Notes: a model not told the origin generated them from the letters alone. A DNA stretch of 53,592 nt from a virus (IMGVR_UViG_3300043420_001594:1-53592), one strand, 5' to 3'; positions 7,704-15,987 are shown, numbered from the stretch's first letter. A program made the numbers and translations.

Positions 7704-8679
7704 TCTCCACCTCCTTATTGATGTCGTCCCCATACATACTGGCATCCGGCAGGCTCTCCAGATTGGGGAACGTGTTGATCCCTATGTCGGCCCACGGACG
7801 GATCGTGTTGATCAGGTGCAGCACCGCCGTGGACAGGATCTGCATGTCCTGATCCAGCTTCTTGACGGTCCGCTCGACCGCATCGACCCGCGCCTTAGTG
7901 GAGTGGGTGGTGATGTCGCTGCGGATCTGCTGCACCTTACTGTCCAGCGAATTGGTCACCTGCTCCAACCGGTCACACATCTCGTTGATTCGGTTGTTCA
8001 TGTTACCGATGTTCTCGGTAATGGTGCCGGGGAGCTCGGGTGCCTGCGATGGCTTGGGAGTGCCCCGGCTCACCGGCATGAATGTCGGCTTCTTGGCGGG
8101 CGGCGGAAGCGTCACCACCCTCTTGACGGGCTTGGGTGGCTCAACCTTCACCTCCGCCACATCTACACTGACCTCCACCGGGGTCTTCACCGGTACGGCG
8201 ATGGTCTCGGTAACCTCCGGCTTGGTCGGGGCCTCGTCTTCAGCGACTTCCTCGTCGTCATCAGGCACGACCGGTTCATCCAGTTCTGAGAAATCGTGAT
8301 CCATCTGGTCCTCCTCTGTCTCCTGTGAGATCTCAATATCCCGCGGCGGCCATTCGGCCGGCGGGCCCTTGCCTTGTAGATTTGCCTGAATCTGCGCAAC
8401 GTACTGAAGGACGCCGGGTCTGAGGGCGGACTCGTTGCAGGCGGACAACTCCGCCGACGCGAACAGTTCCTGCCGCTCGATCACCCAATCGACCAACTCA
8501 TTGGCCATCAGACGGTACGCCCCATCATTTGGAGACAACCCCATCGCCTTGACCGCGATGTGGCGTACCTCAGCCTTGTCCAACACCGCCAGAGCCTTCT
8601 TGGACAGTTTCACTGGCTTGGGCGGTTTCGGAGCTTTCGGAGCTTTCGGAGCTTTCGGTTGCTTTGCTTTTGGCGGCAT
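7696..8679 (-). CDS. Lys/Pro-tailed acidic protein with coiled coil, 327 aa
   Basis: The ATG at 8679 has GAGAGG 6 bases upstream. Residues 1-25 are a basic KAPKAPKAPKPPKP tail. Residues about 30-75 are helical (AVLDKAEVRHIAVKAMGL, LMANELVDWVIERQELF). Residues about 115-160 are very acidic (DHDFSELDEPVVPDDDEEVA), then comes a Pro/Val/Lys linker. The C-terminal third has a coiled coil (NMNNRINEMCDRLEQVTNSL onward). The modular basic-acidic-coiled layout suggests a scaffold for protein or DNA interactions. No family was recognised. Its first 110 bases overlap the preceding gene in another frame, which leaves the start uncertain; MGLSPND further in is an alternative. Confidence 0.6.
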   Translation of the reverse strand: MPPKAKQPKAPKAPKAPKPPKPVKLSKKALAVLDKAEVRHIAVKAMGLSPNDGAYRLMANELVDWVIERQELFASAELSACNESALRPGVLQYVAQIQANLQGKGPPAEWPPRDIEISQETEEDQMDHDFSELDEPVVPDDDEEVAEDEAPTKPEVTETIAVPVKTPVEVSVDVAEVKVEPPKPVKRVVTLPPPAKKPTFMPVSRGTPKPSQAPELPGTITENIGNMNNRINEMCDRLEQVTNSLDSKVQQIRSDITTHSTKARVDAVERTVKKLDQDMQILSTAVLHLINTIRPWADIGINTFPNLESLPDASMYGDDINKEVENG

Positions 8680-8950
8680 CAACACCTCTCACCATGTTGT
8701 GGCAGTTCAGGACCATCGCGTCTGTGTGTTGGTAACAGTCACCGTTGCACGGCAGGGACAGCCGATCACGGTTGTCCCGTATGAACGCGATGATTCGATC
8801 CCGCTTCTTATTGACTGGGTTGGCCGGTAGGTCTTGCGGCATTACTCGGTAATGAAGCAGGTCCTCCATCTGTTGGACCGTGACCTCCGGCGCCACCCTT
8901 ATACCCAATTGTTGCCAGACAACGTGCCTCAGTTCCGCGCGAGTCAGCAC
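8570..8950 (-). CDS. Conserved-type small phage protein with Cys motif, 126 aa
   Basis: A GTG start at 8950 has GGAGG 5 bases upstream and overlaps the end of RusA. The first 60 residues form a folded helical domain (TRAELRHVVWQQLGIRV, VTVQQMEDLLHYR, RDRIIAFIRDNRDRL). Then comes a Cys motif, LPCNGDCYQHTDAMVLNCH (C68, C72, C83), of a kind seen in small phage proteins near replication genes. The C-terminal 40 residues are Ser/Glu-rich (ESSESSESSET) and are encoded by the same 9-bp repeat that encodes KAPKAPKAP in the next gene. The long overlap means either the tail is real or this gene ends earlier by a sequence error. Confidence 0.6.
   Translation of the reverse strand: MLTRAELRHVVWQQLGIRVAPEVTVQQMEDLLHYRVMPQDLPANPVNKKRDRIIAFIRDNRDRLSLPCNGDCYQHTDAMVLNCHNMVRGVDAAKSKATESSESSESSETAQASETVQEGSGGVGQG
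8841..8853. repeat. Dispersed 13-mer site D
   Basis: ATTACTCGGTAAT, flanked by C and G to extend the arms to 6 bp. It is identical to site P at 43410. Confidence 0.55.
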
Positions 8951-9381
8951 AGTTCCTCCAGTCTGATGTCGATGCCTTCCCGCGCGTGGTCGGGTCCGTG
9001 ATACTTGTTTACCAGCACCGACACGAAACAACTGTCATCAATACCCGCCGTCTTCGAAATCAGGTCTTCGACGACCTTTACCAGGTTTGACGCGTCCCTC
9101 CTGCGGTACCGGTTCGGCGTACTCTTCGGAAAACCGCTGTTGTAGAGCGCGGGAAGAAACAGATCGAGAACGAGCCGGTGCGGTCGGTTCTGGTCCGGAG
9201 TCTGAAAGCTGAGCGGCAACTGCCGCAAGAGCTCGACTGATGCCTGCGCTAAGAATACTTTCATTTCCTTGGACTGGACCAGGCCGTTCCTGGTCTTGGT
9301 GTACATCTTGTTGGCGCTCGGGGGCAGGATCGTCAGGTTTGCCTGATACACCGTCCTCGTACCGCACTGTTCGTACTTCAC
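8944..9381 (-). CDS. RusA-family Holliday junction resolvase, 145 aa
   Basis: A GTG start at 9381 has AAGGAG 8 bases upstream (an earlier GTG at 9402 lacks one). RusA hallmarks are visible: the N-terminal strand TILPPSANKMY, a basic stretch RYRRRDASNLVKVVEDLI with D96, N99 and K102, and GIDDS (D115, D116). RusA dimers bind four-way junctions and cut them symmetrically, which would resolve recombination intermediates. The second catalytic Asp of the E. coli enzyme corresponds here to a Ser (DxSN). Length fits the family. The 5' 343 bases overlap the 3' part of the preceding frame. Confidence 0.85.
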   Translation of the reverse strand: MKYEQCGTRTVYQANLTILPPSANKMYTKTRNGLVQSKEMKVFLAQASVELLRQLPLSFQTPDQNRPHRLVLDLFLPALYNSGFPKSTPNRYRRRDASNLVKVVEDLISKTAGIDDSCFVSVLVNKYHGPDHAREGIDIRLEELC

Positions 9382-9919
9382 TGCTCTTCTCCTTCTTGCC
9401 ACGAAACGGTGCCGGCATGGGTGCGCGGTTAGGGTGGTGGCCGAGCGGCTGTGGTCGCTGGTTTGCCTGCTGGTCTCGGTAGATCAGCTCCCGGTACAGG
9501 CGCTCAAGTGACTTAGAGATCTTGCGTCTCCGCTCCTCCAGTTGTGCGTGACTCTGTTTGAAAAACAGGTAGTCCCGCATGGCCGAGAGGTATCGGGGGT
9601 CCGTCTCGATCGCGGCTGATCTGGACGCCTCGTTGGTCAGGCTCTTGTCCTGCAGGACCTCCATCTTGACGGTGGCGTACTGTAGGTCTACCCGTGCCTT
9701 GATGGCGCCCTCGAACGTCAACACGTTCGTGATCTCGTCGCTCAGGTAGTTGTAGAAGGACTGGAAGTCGTCCAGCAGGTCCACCGTCTGGTCCGTCGTC
9801 AATTCCCTGAGCCTTCTCGGCATCTCAGGCTCCGCGAACGGTGGGCCGTCTGGAGACCGATATCCCGTCCTCTCCAACTCCTGCTCCAACGAGCTCCTCA
9901 GTTCCATGAACACATCCAT
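9038..9919 (-). CDS. Helical protein, possible recombination mediator, 293 aa
   Basis: The ATG at 9919 shares its A with the stop of the upstream nuclease (TGATG). Residues 1-185 are strongly helical and charged, e.g. DLQYATVKMEVLQDKSL, YLSAMRDYLFFKQSHAQLEE and KSLERLYRELIYRDQQAN. After about residue 190 the composition turns to Pro/Arg/Ser-rich, and this part overlaps RusA in another frame. The true protein may therefore end near residue 190, with the remaining open frame being a shadow or the result of an indel. Location between a Cas4-like nuclease and RusA, near RecA, fits a UvsY-like mediator or nuclease partner; this is inference. Confidence 0.6.
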   Translation of the reverse strand: MDVFMELRSSLEQELERTGYRSPDGPPFAEPEMPRRLRELTTDQTVDLLDDFQSFYNYLSDEITNVLTFEGAIKARVDLQYATVKMEVLQDKSLTNEASRSAAIETDPRYLSAMRDYLFFKQSHAQLEERRRKISKSLERLYRELIYRDQQANQRPQPLGHHPNRAPMPAPFRGKKEKSSEVRTVRYEDGVSGKPDDPAPERQQDVHQDQERPGPVQGNESILSAGISRALAAVAAQLSDSGPEPTAPARSRSVSSRALQQRFSEEYAEPVPQEGRVKPGKGRRRPDFEDGGY

Positions 9920-10704
9920 CACACCTCCGTGGCAAAGCAGTGCTCCTGGAACTTGCACTGACGGCAGATGTACGGGACGTTGATGCGTGCAGGTGGTTCC
10001 TGGCGCTCCACATGTCCCTCCACCTCCCCGAGCAACGTGACGATCGCGTCCCACGTCTCTGACGAGAAGGGGACCTGGTACATCCGCTTACTTCCGTTGT
10101 TCCGGTTCACGTACAGCAACTGCGCCCGCGGCACGTCCATCGCGAACATGTAGAGGTGAAGTTGCCACACGTGCTCGGTCTTGGGCTTGCTGAGCGACAG
10201 GAAGCTGGACTCTCCGATCGACTTGATCTCCAGAACCCAGTCCTCATTACGGAACAGCCCGTCCGTGCTGCCCGCCACATGCAGTTCCTCGATCCGGATC
10301 TTGCACTCATCCACAAATCCTTCGTGGCGACTGAGGCGCTTCTGTAGGATGTGGTGGGTGCCGTGCCCCTCGTCAAAGATCGCCTGAGTGGCCGCACCAT
10401 GCTGTGGCTTGGGCGTCACGCTGGTACGGTCGTAGTAGAGGGCCCGCTTGCAAGTCGACGGAGACACCGAGGACGGATGGTACACCCCAACTTCGCGCGC
10501 CCACTCCGACCTCATCTCTTGCTGGATCAGATCATCCAGCAGCTCCACCACACTGAAGTCCTGACTATGTTGGGGCACCTCCCCTGACAAACACCGTCTC
10601 CCCTGCTCCACCATCTCGGGTGGAGGAGGAAGTTTGGGTTTCATGGCCTTCAATGCGGCACGGTGGCGAATCGCCAGATTGGCGAACCTCTCCTTAGAGT
10701 CCAT
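9919..10704 (-). CDS. Cas4/RecB-family Fe-S exonuclease, 261 aa
   Basis: The ATG at 10704 overlaps the upstream stop (TGATG). The PD-(D/E)XK core of the RecB/Cas4 type is clear: SPSTCKRALYY with C85, H117 in GHGTHHIL, GSTDG with D148, VLEIKS with E159 and K161, and the QLHLYMF motif with Q181. The C-terminal INVPYICRQCKFQEHC supplies C247, C250 and C256, which with C85 make a likely 4Fe-4S cluster. Such nucleases resect DNA ends and, in phages, often work with a recombinase and a helicase. Here it sits two genes from the RecA-like protein. The first 50 residues, basic and Pro-rich, are extra to the core. Confidence 0.85.
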   Translation of the reverse strand: MDSKERFANLAIRHRAALKAMKPKLPPPPEMVEQGRRCLSGEVPQHSQDFSVVELLDDLIQQEMRSEWAREVGVYHPSSVSPSTCKRALYYDRTSVTPKPQHGAATQAIFDEGHGTHHILQKRLSRHEGFVDECKIRIEELHVAGSTDGLFRNEDWVLEIKSIGESSFLSLSKPKTEHVWQLHLYMFAMDVPRAQLLYVNRNNGSKRMYQVPFSSETWDAIVTLLGEVEGHVERQEPPARINVPYICRQCKFQEHCFATEV

Positions 10705-11444
10705 CACGACAACCCCCTCTTGACCAGCGACAGAAACGCCAGGTACCCGAGCACCACGTACCGGCTCTTTCCAAAAGAGACCAACAGGCAGTGCCCCCGT
10801 ACCGAACGGTCGGCAAACTTCTCGTCCAGCACCAGCCTGCCCTTCAGGGTGGCGTCCACTCTTGTGAGTCGTAGATTTAGAAAGAACCCCTTTGGGAAGT
10901 GCTCGTGCGGCACAACCGCTACCTCTTCCTTCCCGGTCAGATGGACCAGTAGGGCCGGATACCGATCCCGTGCACTCGCCTTTCCGGCGATGTCTTCCAA
11001 CATCTGTTGTGTGATCGCGACCGACGTGTCAGCCCGGACTGACTCCGAGAAGAACGGCGGCGTCACGACCGCATCGAAGTATCCCCAGTTAGGATCCGGG
11101 TCTGCCCGCCTCCTGTCTGAGTCGTTCCGCTGATTCAACACGTCCTGACCCCGTATCGATGCCAGCACCATCCGTATCAGCAGGCAATACTCTCGGTCCG
11201 CAAAGATTTCCTCCGGCATGACGGTCCAGCAGGCGTCACCCAGCATGCGCCTGACGGCGGACAAGTGCTGCTCATGCACGTGGGTCAGTACCGCCAACCC
11301 ACTCACGCGATGCGTGATGTTGTAGTGGTCGTGCGGCGCCGGGGAATCCGGCGTTTTGTGGATGACGAGCCCTGGGAGAAAGGGCGTCGCCTCCACTACA
11401 CGTGCGTCCATGGCGGGTCCCACCACGATCTCCACATTAGCCAT
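10704..11444 (-). CDS. Hypothetical protein beside recA-like gene, 246 aa
   Basis: The ATG at 11444 lies inside the 3' end of the recA-like gene and gives MANVEIVVGPAMDARVVEAT. The protein mixes beta strands and helices (LAVLTHVHEQHLSAVRRML, YCLLIRMVLASIRGQDVLNQ, HCLLVSFGKSRYVVLGYLAF). A middle Pro/Phe segment (FDAVVTPPFFSES) and HDHYNITHRVSG contain His/Asp residues, but no known metal motif could be assigned. Its stop overlaps the Cas4-like gene start, so it is coupled to the recombination genes. Function unknown. Confidence 0.6.
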   Translation of the reverse strand: MANVEIVVGPAMDARVVEATPFLPGLVIHKTPDSPAPHDHYNITHRVSGLAVLTHVHEQHLSAVRRMLGDACWTVMPEEIFADREYCLLIRMVLASIRGQDVLNQRNDSDRRRADPDPNWGYFDAVVTPPFFSESVRADTSVAITQQMLEDIAGKASARDRYPALLVHLTGKEEVAVVPHEHFPKGFFLNLRLTRVDATLKGRLVLDEKFADRSVRGHCLLVSFGKSRYVVLGYLAFLSLVKRGLS

Positions 11445-12594
11445 GGCCACCTGCCAGTTTGGCCTGCACGGCCGTCTTCAACTCCTCCAACGCCGCGGGG
11501 GTGCTGTTGAGTACCTCTCTCACACCCTCAAGGCCTCCCGGAATCTTGTCGGTGTAATCGAGCAGGTAGTAGTGCGGACCCGCACGGCGGATCAGGTTCA
11601 TCTCCTTGGCCACGTTGACGAGACCGGACAGCAGGTCGATACCCTTGCCGGGGACGAAGCGGTACGTACCCTCCGCCCCCTCGGCGATCCCGAGCTTGCC
11701 CTTGCCGATCTTCCAGTTGATGTCCTTGAACAGGATGTCTCCATCCCTGTTCTTGGTCACTTTGCCGGGCCGAATGATCAGGTCGATGGCCTTGGCGTGC
11801 TTGAGGGCGTAGCCGGACGGCTGGCTCCACGGATTGAACCTGGCGGAGTAGGCGTCGAGGTTGGCGCGGACCGGAAGAATCAGGAACAGGGTGGTCTCAT
11901 TGAGCTCATCGCCCGGGGTCCGCATGGCCGTGTAGAACTTCTGGCAGAACGTGGTCATGAGGCTGGCCCACGTGGCCAAGCGGGCGTCCTCGTTCAAGTC
12001 CTTCTTGACCGAGTCCTTGGTCTCACCGGAACCCAGTTCGTTGATGATGCCGACCTGGAACTTGTTGGAGCGCACCAACCTGAGGACCGCCGTCAACAAC
12101 ACCTCGGCCGGGTTCTCCAGTGCATCCATATTGCCGAGGTTGATGAAGAGGGTGTTGCCGACCTCCTCGCCCCATTGTTCCGGAGTCGCGGTATCGGGGT
12201 CGATACCCTCCTGAAGCAGCTCATCCCTGGTCTTCCGGATCTTCACGCCCGCCATCCGCATGAACGGGAGGTCCGGCAGGTAGCCAAACGACATCCAGAA
12301 GGCGTTGGCCTTTTGGCCATGTATCCGCTGATTCTCCGCGATGATGTGGTTGGTGATCAGGTCCTTGCCGGCGCCATCGGGACCGAACACTTGGTTGATC
12401 GTGCCGGCGGGGAAACCGCCGTTCAGCGCCCGGTCCAGGTCCATCACACCGGTTGGTCGGCGGATCAGGTACGGCGTCTTCACTTCACTGAGCGGCTTGA
12501 TGCTGGCCGCGTCACCCAGGTCCTTCTGGATCGATCCGATCAGGTCACTCAGATCGTCCCGCTGGTCCGCAGGTTCCTTCTTCGCTTTAGCCAT
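11437..12594 (-). CDS. RecA/UvsX-like recombinase, 385 aa
   Basis: The ATG at 12594 overlaps the stop of the small upstream gene. The RecA core begins with TGVMDLDRALNGGFPAG (about 48-64), typical of RecA/KaiC/UvsX proteins, then QVFGPDGAGKDLITN with the P-loop at 71-78. Other core elements are a Walker B-like strand (FQVGIINELGSGE) and TLFLILPVRAN. The P-loop ends GKD instead of GKT/S; the codon is GAC, so this is not a translation slip. RecA-like proteins coat ssDNA and drive strand exchange. The gene lies in a recombination operon with Cas4-like, RusA and UvsW-like genes. The C-terminal 100 residues are helical and may regulate filament formation. Whether the altered P-loop hydrolyses ATP is unclear. 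Confidence 0.8.
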   Translation of the reverse strand: MAKAKKEPADQRDDLSDLIGSIQKDLGDAASIKPLSEVKTPYLIRRPTGVMDLDRALNGGFPAGTINQVFGPDGAGKDLITNHIIAENQRIHGQKANAFWMSFGYLPDLPFMRMAGVKIRKTRDELLQEGIDPDTATPEQWGEEVGNTLFINLGNMDALENPAEVLLTAVLRLVRSNKFQVGIINELGSGETKDSVKKDLNEDARLATWASLMTTFCQKFYTAMRTPGDELNETTLFLILPVRANLDAYSARFNPWSQPSGYALKHAKAIDLIIRPGKVTKNRDGDILFKDINWKIGKGKLGIAEGAEGTYRFVPGKGIDLLSGLVNVAKEMNLIRRAGPHYYLLDYTDKIPGGLEGVREVLNSTPAALEELKTAVQAKLAGGHG

Positions 12595-12790
12595 TGTCCT
12601 TCTCCTTGTTGGTGGCGCGCCCCAATGCTGCGATTTGGGCGCGGCTGACGTTCAGGTCAAGGTGAGGTTCTTCGATGCGGGCGGGTCCCCTACCAGAAGC
12701 GACCTTTTCCAAGGCCTCCTCTTCGGTCGCGCACTCCCCGCTCTCCAGCAACTTCTTGACCGCCGCGTAATCGATTCCGTACTTCTCCAT
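12587..12790 (-). CDS. Small helical protein, 67 aa
   Basis: The ATG at 12790 has GAGGTG 6 bases upstream and lies 9 bases after the polymerase stop. The protein starts MEKYGIDYAAVKKLLESGEC and continues with a helix (TEEEALEKVASG). The N-terminal 40 residues look like a small three-helix domain similar in size to UBA-type or SAP-type folds. Its stop overlaps the recA-like start. A longer frame upstream (12808) would overlap the polymerase and has no ribosome site. Function unknown. Confidence 0.6.
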   Translation of the reverse strand: MEKYGIDYAAVKKLLESGECATEEEALEKVASGRGPARIEEPHLDLNVSRAQIAALGRATNKEKDNG

Positions 12791-12798
12791 ACAGCACC

Positions 12799-14736
12799 TC
12801 ACTTGCACTCGTACCAGTTGGACCCGGTCTTACCGGCCGTATCCAACGGCACCCGTAAATCGAACGAGTTGAAGGGGTGGCCCATGTGCTTCCCAATCCG
12901 CTCGTTCAGCTCCCTGTCGTTTACGACCGCATCCGGCATCTCAAACACAATCTCGTCATGCACCTGGATCAACATCCGAGTGCCTGACGCCGTGATGAGC
13001 GGGTCCTCATAGATCTTGATCATCGCCATCTTCACGATCTCGGATGCCGTGCCCTGGATGGGCGTGTTCTTGACCTTTCTCTCCGCCTCTGACTGCTCTG
13101 ACCGGAGGCTGGAGTTGAGGCCTGGAACACCGCGGCGACGCTTCAGGATGGTCTCGCAGTAACCCGCGTCCCTCGCGTTCTTGATCGCGTTGTCAAAGTA
13201 CTTGGTGACGGCGGGAAAGGTCTTGAAGTACTTCTCGATCAACTCCTGCGCCTTCTCCTTGTCCACGCCGATCGTCATGGCCAGCTTGTTGGCGCCCTGC
13301 CCGTACATGAGGCCGAAGTTGATGGTCTTGGCGATCTTTCTGTATCCGATCAGCTCCTTCTCACGCGGGCTGATCACCTCGTCGGTCTCCTGCTTGTTCT
13401 TCTTGGCTTCGCCGATCCGGTCATCCTTGGCACGAGCCTCCTGAATCGCCTCATACGACGTACCAAACATCGTGGCGGCGGTGCTGGAGTGGACGTCCAG
13501 ACCCGTCATGATGGCGTTGCAGAGCGTCGGGTCACCGGACATGTGCGCCAGGATTCGCATCTCCAGCTGCTCATAGTCACGAGCCATCAGCTTGTAGCCG
13601 GGGCTAGCGATATAGGCGGACCGGATGTACCCGGGCTGGTTCTGCAGGTTTGGATCGGATGACGACAGGCGGCCAGTACGAGCGCCCGTCTGGTTGAACG
13701 TACAGTGGATGCGCCCATCTCCATGAACCTGTCGCAGGAGGTTTACCGTGTAGGTCGAGAACTTCTTGTCCAGATCCCGATACTTCAGCAGGTTGTTGGC
13801 GAAGGCGCAGCCCTTACCGGCCCACGCCTTGAGCGCCGTCTTGTTGAGCTGTGGCGCCCCCGATTCCGTGTAGGAGATCGGTTCGTACCCCAGCTTCCTG
13901 AAGAACAGGTTCGCCATTTGGTCGTTGCTGTTGAGGTTGATGTACAGCTGCTGAAGCTGGCGACCAAACCACTTCTGGATACCCAGGATCTCTGCCTCCA
14001 ACGCCGGGCCCTGCCGCTCCAGTTCCGTGCAGTCGAGCCTGATGCCCTCCCGTTCCATCGACCACAACACCTTAGTGAACGGAACCTCCGTCTTCACGAA
14101 GTAGTCCCATAGTGTGGGGTAGTCCTTGCTGTCCGTATTAGCGCGTAATAGCTGGGTACGCAGTTCCTTGAACAGGTTGAAGGTGGCGAACGCGTCAAGA
14201 CCAGCGTAGTTCACGACCTTGTCCTCGTTGGCGGGGTCCAGCAGGACTTCCTCAAGGGATCGCTTACGCAGGTCCGAACCAAACACTTTCTGGAACGGCA
14301 CCATCTCGATACCGAGGTACCGCTTGGTCAAGTCCTTGAGACCGTGCGATGCGTCGGAGTCGATGAGCGCGTGCATCACCATGGTGTCGTAGACACGGTA
14401 GTGGTTGCGGAGCAGGTGGCGGTTCAGGTCGATGCCGACGTTTAACAGCATCCACTGGTCAAAGTTGGCGTTGTGCCCGATCAGCTTGAGTTCCGGGTTC
14501 TCCAACAGGTCCTTGAAGTAGGGCAGGGCCTCCGGAAACACGACGTAACGATCGTTGCCCGAAGACATGGACAGGATGATGGCTCGGTCTGACGTTCTGG
14601 AGAGACCGGTGGTCTCAGTGTCGAACGCCAGGATCTTCTTGGTCGAAAGGATTGCGATCGCCTTATCGGCGTCCTGCGGTGTGCGTACCCGCATGGTATC
14701 GGGCAATAGCGTGAACATCGACATAAGAAACACCAT
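12799..14736 (-). CDS. Family A DNA polymerase with 3'-5' exonuclease, 645 aa
   Basis: The exonuclease domain has motif I FDTETTG (D39, E41), motif II HNANFDQW and motif III YAGLDAFATFN. The polymerase domain has GRLSSSDPNLQNQP, motif A ARDYEQLEMRILAH, motif B KTINFGLMYGQGANK and motif C IQVHDEIVFE. Length and order match phage Pol I-like replicases without the 5'-nuclease domain. Motif B carries Phe where T7 has Tyr, which in this family predicts strong discrimination against dideoxynucleotides. The gene follows the SSB candidate, primase and helicase in the same operon, so it is probably the replicative polymerase. The start is uncertain: three closely spaced ATGs, none with a good ribosome site. 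Confidence 0.95.
   Translation of the reverse strand: MVFLMSMFTLLPDTMRVRTPQDADKAIAILSTKKILAFDTETTGLSRTSDRAIILSMSSGNDRYVVFPEALPYFKDLLENPELKLIGHNANFDQWMLLNVGIDLNRHLLRNHYRVYDTMVMHALIDSDASHGLKDLTKRYLGIEMVPFQKVFGSDLRKRSLEEVLLDPANEDKVVNYAGLDAFATFNLFKELRTQLLRANTDSKDYPTLWDYFVKTEVPFTKVLWSMEREGIRLDCTELERQGPALEAEILGIQKWFGRQLQQLYINLNSNDQMANLFFRKLGYEPISYTESGAPQLNKTALKAWAGKGCAFANNLLKYRDLDKKFSTYTVNLLRQVHGDGRIHCTFNQTGARTGRLSSSDPNLQNQPGYIRSAYIASPGYKLMARDYEQLEMRILAHMSGDPTLCNAIMTGLDVHSSTAATMFGTSYEAIQEARAKDDRIGEAKKNKQETDEVISPREKELIGYRKIAKTINFGLMYGQGANKLAMTIGVDKEKAQELIEKYFKTFPAVTKYFDNAIKNARDAGYCETILKRRRGVPGLNSSLRSEQSEAERKVKNTPIQGTASEIVKMAMIKIYEDPLITASGTRMLIQVHDEIVFEMPDAVVNDRELNERIGKHMGHPFNSFDLRVPLDTAGKTGSNWYECK
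14137..14149. repeat. Dispersed 13-mer site E
   Basis: ATTAGCGCGTAAT inside the DNA polymerase gene. Confidence 0.5.
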
Positions 14737-14753
14737 AAGGATGAGGGTCAGCA

Positions 14754-14780
14754 GCGGGGGCCCCCACGTGGGACCCCCGC
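14754..14780. terminator. Strong hairpin between SSB candidate and polymerase genes
   Basis: GCGGGGG pairs with CCCCCGC, and an inner palindrome CCCACGTGGG lies between them. It sits in the 60-base gap between the stop of the 396-aa gene and the polymerase start. No T-run follows on the minus strand, so it may be an attenuator, RNA-processing site or barrier that lowers polymerase expression rather than a full terminator. Confidence 0.6.
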
Positions 14781-14796
14781 CACCAACCAGCCGCTG

Positions 14797-15987
14797 CTAC
14801 TTCTCCCAGGGCACTGAGTCGACGTCACCTTGGTCCGGGTCCGCCACATGGGTGCCATCGCGCTCGATGAAGTACTGATCCACCATCTGCTGGACCGACT
14901 TCTCGTCACCCCACTCACGAGGAACCGGGCGGTTCATCGCCCTGGCCTGATCCTCAATGGTCATGCGGTCGAAGAAGATGAAGTTGAAGGGCTGGGTATT
15001 CTCCTTGTCCAACTGAGGATAGCTCTGCTGGGGTGTGAAGCCGGTGATGACGACGCGACTCGCCTTACCGACCGTCTCCTCCACGATCGTGAGATCGTAG
15101 TCCCACGGGCTCTCCACGGCCGCGGGGCGCACGGGCTTCCCACAGCCCTCCGAGAAGGTGGCCTCATCGCCCTCGCCATGGCGGACCACACACTCGATCA
15201 TGTGTCCAGCCCGCCCGGACTTCCCGCAGTGGTGGCACTCCACCTCCTCGTTCTGGAGGCTGTACTCGATCTCCGGGTCAATCATCCGGTCATAGTGGTT
15301 GGCCAGCTGGCCGCCACACGACTGGCAGCTGTAGCCATACACGCTGACCATGCCCTTGTTGCAGGAGACACACCGGTTAGGCAGGTCGGCCAGCTGCTGC
15401 TCGAACGCCTTTCGGGCCGACGGCCACAGTGACCAGTGCAGACGCCGGCCGAACGTCTTCTTGACACCCTGGTTGCAGAGCTCACAGACAGACTGACCGA
15501 ACCGGTTCTTGCCCGCGCAACGGACGTACTCGTAGTACGGGTTACCGGCCCTGGTCTTGCCCTTCTCGACTTCGTGGTAGTCCTCCAACACCACCACCGT
15601 GACGGCGTTGCTCTCGCCGGCCATCAACTCAGTCTTCTGATTCTCGATGGCGTAGTAGTACAGGAGGTCCGGGACCTCCCGTTGGCCGTTGTGCGAGTTA
15701 CCGATGACGTTACGACTGACCAACCTGCCGGACTTGGCGTCGTTGATCTTGATCCACTTACTGTAGTAGGTGAACCACAGTTGCTCGGGGTTCTGCGGGA
15801 TCAGGCGGATCCGGGTCGGGGTCTTGCCGGGGCTGAAATACTTCATGCGCATGGCCCAGTCGGGTGCGCGCCCCCCGCCACTGCCACCTCCCATCCCGCC
15901 GGGCTTGGGACGGCTCTTCATCAGGGCGTCGCGCTGGGCGGATGCTCGCTTGTAGAACTCTCGGAAGGACTCGTTGCTGCTTGCCAT
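14797..15987 (-). CDS. Zinc-rich single-strand DNA-binding protein candidate, 396 aa
   Basis: The ATG at 15987 has GAGG 8 bases upstream. The N-terminal 45 residues are basic and Gly-rich. An OB-like beta region (RIRLIPQNPEQLWFTYYSKW, NAVTVVVLEDYHEVEKG) is interrupted by a Cys-rich insert, residues 157-282, with CELC, CVSC, CQSC, CHHC and further single Cys, enough for two or three zinc sites. The C-terminus ends in acidic DPDQGDVDSVPWEK, like the acidic tips by which SSBs recruit partners. T4 gp32 also has a zinc site inside its OB domain. Position between primase and polymerase supports an SSB role. The family was not confirmed by search. Confidence 0.7.
   Translation of the reverse strand: MASSNESFREFYKRASAQRDALMKSRPKPGGMGGGSGGGRAPDWAMRMKYFSPGKTPTRIRLIPQNPEQLWFTYYSKWIKINDAKSGRLVSRNVIGNSHNGQREVPDLLYYYAIENQKTELMAGESNAVTVVVLEDYHEVEKGKTRAGNPYYEYVRCAGKNRFGQSVCELCNQGVKKTFGRRLHWSLWPSARKAFEQQLADLPNRCVSCNKGMVSVYGYSCQSCGGQLANHYDRMIDPEIEYSLQNEEVECHHCGKSGRAGHMIECVVRHGEGDEATFSEGCGKPVRPAAVESPWDYDLTIVEETVGKASRVVITGFTPQQSYPQLDKENTQPFNFIFFDRMTIEDQARAMNRPVPREWGDEKSVQQMVDQYFIERDGTHVADPDQGDVDSVPWEK

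Noticed and set aside
11356-12648. A 430-residue plus-strand open frame opposite the RecA-like gene
   Set aside because: The minus strand has a recognisable RecA core here; the plus-strand product is a His/Arg/Leu-rich shadow without motifs.
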